DNA of 64,000 nt. Source: Iamia majanohamensis. GTDB lineage: Bacteria > Actinomycetota > Acidimicrobiia > Acidimicrobiales > Iamiaceae. The notes under the pieces are model-generated. The model saw only the letters and a list, made by a program, of their open reading frames with translations, was not told the DNA's origin and did no database searches. Where the stretch lies: positions 1,860,001 through 1,924,000 of the forward strand of contig NZ_CP116942.1 of assembly GCF_028532485.1 (NCBI RefSeq), in the 5' to 3' direction. Below are positions 62,830 through 64,000 of this stretch, piece after piece (the stretch's first letter is position 1; each line of letters starts with the position of its first letter). The position numbers were made by a program, and so were the translations under genes.

Positions 62830-64000
62830 GTGCCGGCCACCGACGCCACCCAGGCCTCGGGCGAGGCCCTGCTCGAGCTGCTCTCGGGCTTCATCGTCGA
62901 GCTGCGCGAGGCCGGCCTGCCCGTCAGCCTGACCGAGAACCTCGACGCCCTCGAGGCGGTCAAGCACATCCCCCTCGAGGACCGGGACGCCTTCAAGTAC
63001 GCCCTCGGGGCCACGCTGGTGAAGTCCAGCGCCCACTGGCGGGCCTTCGAGACGGTCTTCGAGGTCTACTTCTCGCTCCGCGGCGCCCAGCACGCCATCG
63101 ACGACGAGGCCGCGTCGCAGGCGCCCGACGGCGAGGTCGACCCCGACGACATGGGCGGCCAGCTGCCGGGCCAGGGCGACGGTGAGGGCAAGGGCGCCGG
63201 GGGAGGGGCAGAGGCCCTCAGCCCCGAGGAGCTGGCCCAGATGCTCTACCAGTCGCTGCTCCAGGGCAACGACGCCATGCTGCGCGCCCTCGCCCGCCAG
63301 GCCGTCAAGCGCTTCGCCGGCATGGAGCCCGGGCGCCCGGTGGGTGGCACGTACTACCTCTACCGCACCCTCCGGAACCTCGACCTCGACGACGTGCTCG
63401 AGAAGCTGATGGACCAGGCCCGGGCCCGCAGCGCGGACGAGGGCCACGACCTCAGCCCCCTCGAGGAGCGCCTCGAGCGGGACGAGTTCGAGAGCCGCAT
63501 CGAGGGCCTGAAGCGCGAGGTGGAGGCCGAGATCCGCCGCCGCCTGGTGGCCGATCGCGGCGTCGAGGCCATGTCCCGCACGCTGCGCAAGCCGCTGCCC
63601 GAGGACGTCGACTTCATGCACGCCAGCCGGGAGGAGATGGCCAACCTCCGCAAGGCGCTCTACCCGCTCACCCGGCGCCTGGCCGTGCGCCTGGCCCGCA
63701 AGCGCCGTCACGGCCGCAAGGGCGCCCTCGACTTCCGGGCCACGGTGCGCTCGTCGCTCAGCTACGGCGGCGTCCCCGCCGACCCCAAGTTCCGCTACCC
63801 CCGGCCCCACAAGCCGGAGATCTTCGTGGTGGCCGACATCTCGGGCTCGGTGGCCGCCTTCGCCCGCTTCACGCTGATGCTCGTCTACGCCATCAGCCAC
63901 CAGTTCTCGAAGGTCCGGGCCTTCACGTTCATCGACGGCATCGACGAGGTGACCCGCTTCTTCGAGGGCACCGAGGACATCAACCAGGCCATCCACCGGG
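62830..64000 (+). CDS. VWA-domain protein (CoxE-like), 3' end outside window
   Basis: The frame starts with GTG at 62830, eight bases after the AAA+ gene, and is open to the end of the window (390 codons visible). It has an N-terminal helical domain (LLSGFIVELREAGLPVSLTENLDALEAV), an acidic Gly-rich linker near residues 98-130, and a C-terminal VWA-like domain whose metal site is intact so far (FVVADISGSVAAFARF, DxSGS). CoxE-like VWA proteins act with the neighbouring MoxR-type ATPase. The C-terminus is cut off. Confidence 0.9.
   Translation, partial: MPATDATQASGEALLELLSGFIVELREAGLPVSLTENLDALEAVKHIPLEDRDAFKYALGATLVKSSAHWRAFETVFEVYFSLRGAQHAIDDEAASQAPDGEVDPDDMGGQLPGQGDGEGKGAGGGAEALSPEELAQMLYQSLLQGNDAMLRALARQAVKRFAGMEPGRPVGGTYYLYRTLRNLDLDDVLEKLMDQARARSADEGHDLSPLEERLERDEFESRIEGLKREVEAEIRRRLVADRGVEAMSRTLRKPLPEDVDFMHASREEMANLRKALYPLTRRLAVRLARKRRHGRKGALDFRATVRSSLSYGGVPADPKFRYPRPHKPEIFVVADISGSVAAFARFTLMLVYAISHQFSKVRAFTFIDGIDEVTRFFEGTEDINQAIHR

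Noticed and set aside
61904-64000. A carbon monoxide dehydrogenase locus
   Set aside because: CoxD/CoxE-like MoxR + VWA pairs are widespread without Cox enzymes, and no molybdenum hydroxylase subunit gene is visible here.

Overview
The window is very GC-rich DNA (roughly three quarters G+C by eye) with an actinobacterial gene order: tig-clpP-clpX, folC-map-ndk, mreB-mreC-mreD-PBP2-rodA, a paired radical-SAM/DUF2344 locus, RNase E/G, rplU-rpmA, obg-proB and proA. The rod-shape genes together with Tad-like pseudopilins, a MoxR/DUF58/DUF4129/DUF4350/SpoIIM/RDD block and near-absent Shine-Dalgarno sequences suggest a rod-shaped Actinomycetota, most likely class Acidimicrobiia (for example an Iamiaceae relative). 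The taxonomic placement is inference. Nothing plasmid- or phage-like is seen; one intact insertion sequence is present.

Layout: 1-4.1 kb holds the end of a helicase, an aldo/keto reductase, a sortase-anchored IPT/TIG surface protein and tRNA-Gly(UCC). 4.2-8.4 kb (minus strand) is a four-gene operon whose members resemble the methylamine-dehydrogenase light-chain maturation set: MauE-like membrane protein, MauD-like thioredoxin, an unknown protein, and a Tat-exported 22-cysteine MauA-like domain fused to LGFP repeats and DUF4214. 8.4-15.5 kb carries tig, clpP, clpX, a repeat-rich hypothetical, folC, map and ndk. 16-22 kb is the elongasome cluster. 22-28.3 kb holds a conserved hypothetical, radical SAM, DUF2344, RNase E/G, L21 and L27. 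28.4-36.4 kb holds an SMR transporter, RDD and SpoIIM proteins and the DUF4129-DUF4350-MoxR-DUF58 operon. 36.4-42.5 kb contains two oppositely oriented Tad (TadE/TadG-like) sets around a dGTPase; one TadG gene is frameshifted. 42.5-46.4 kb has obg, proB and an AbiEi/DUF559-like protein. 46.7-53.5 kb has pspA and a tightly coupled envelope operon (substrate-binding-like protein, VWA lipoprotein, coiled-coil membrane protein, a hidden 74-codon gene and MurJ). 53.6-64 kb has a CbxX-like AAA ATPase, a GNAT, the IS5-like element, proA, a GlxA/AraC regulator, a BASS-type transporter, a hydrolase-like lipoprotein lacking its catalytic serine, and a MoxR + VWA (CoxD/CoxE-like) pair cut by the window end.

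Two genome-wide style signals stand out. First, at least fifteen genes have a TANNNT -10 hexamer only 6-10 bases before an ATG/GTG, so their transcripts should start at or next to the start codon (leaderless). Second, several gene gaps carry pairs of 45-49 bp palindromes of three unrelated sequence families but the same architecture, plus a longer dispersed repeat at 15.5 and 31 kb. Within operons, genes are linked by ATGA/GTGA stop-start overlaps.
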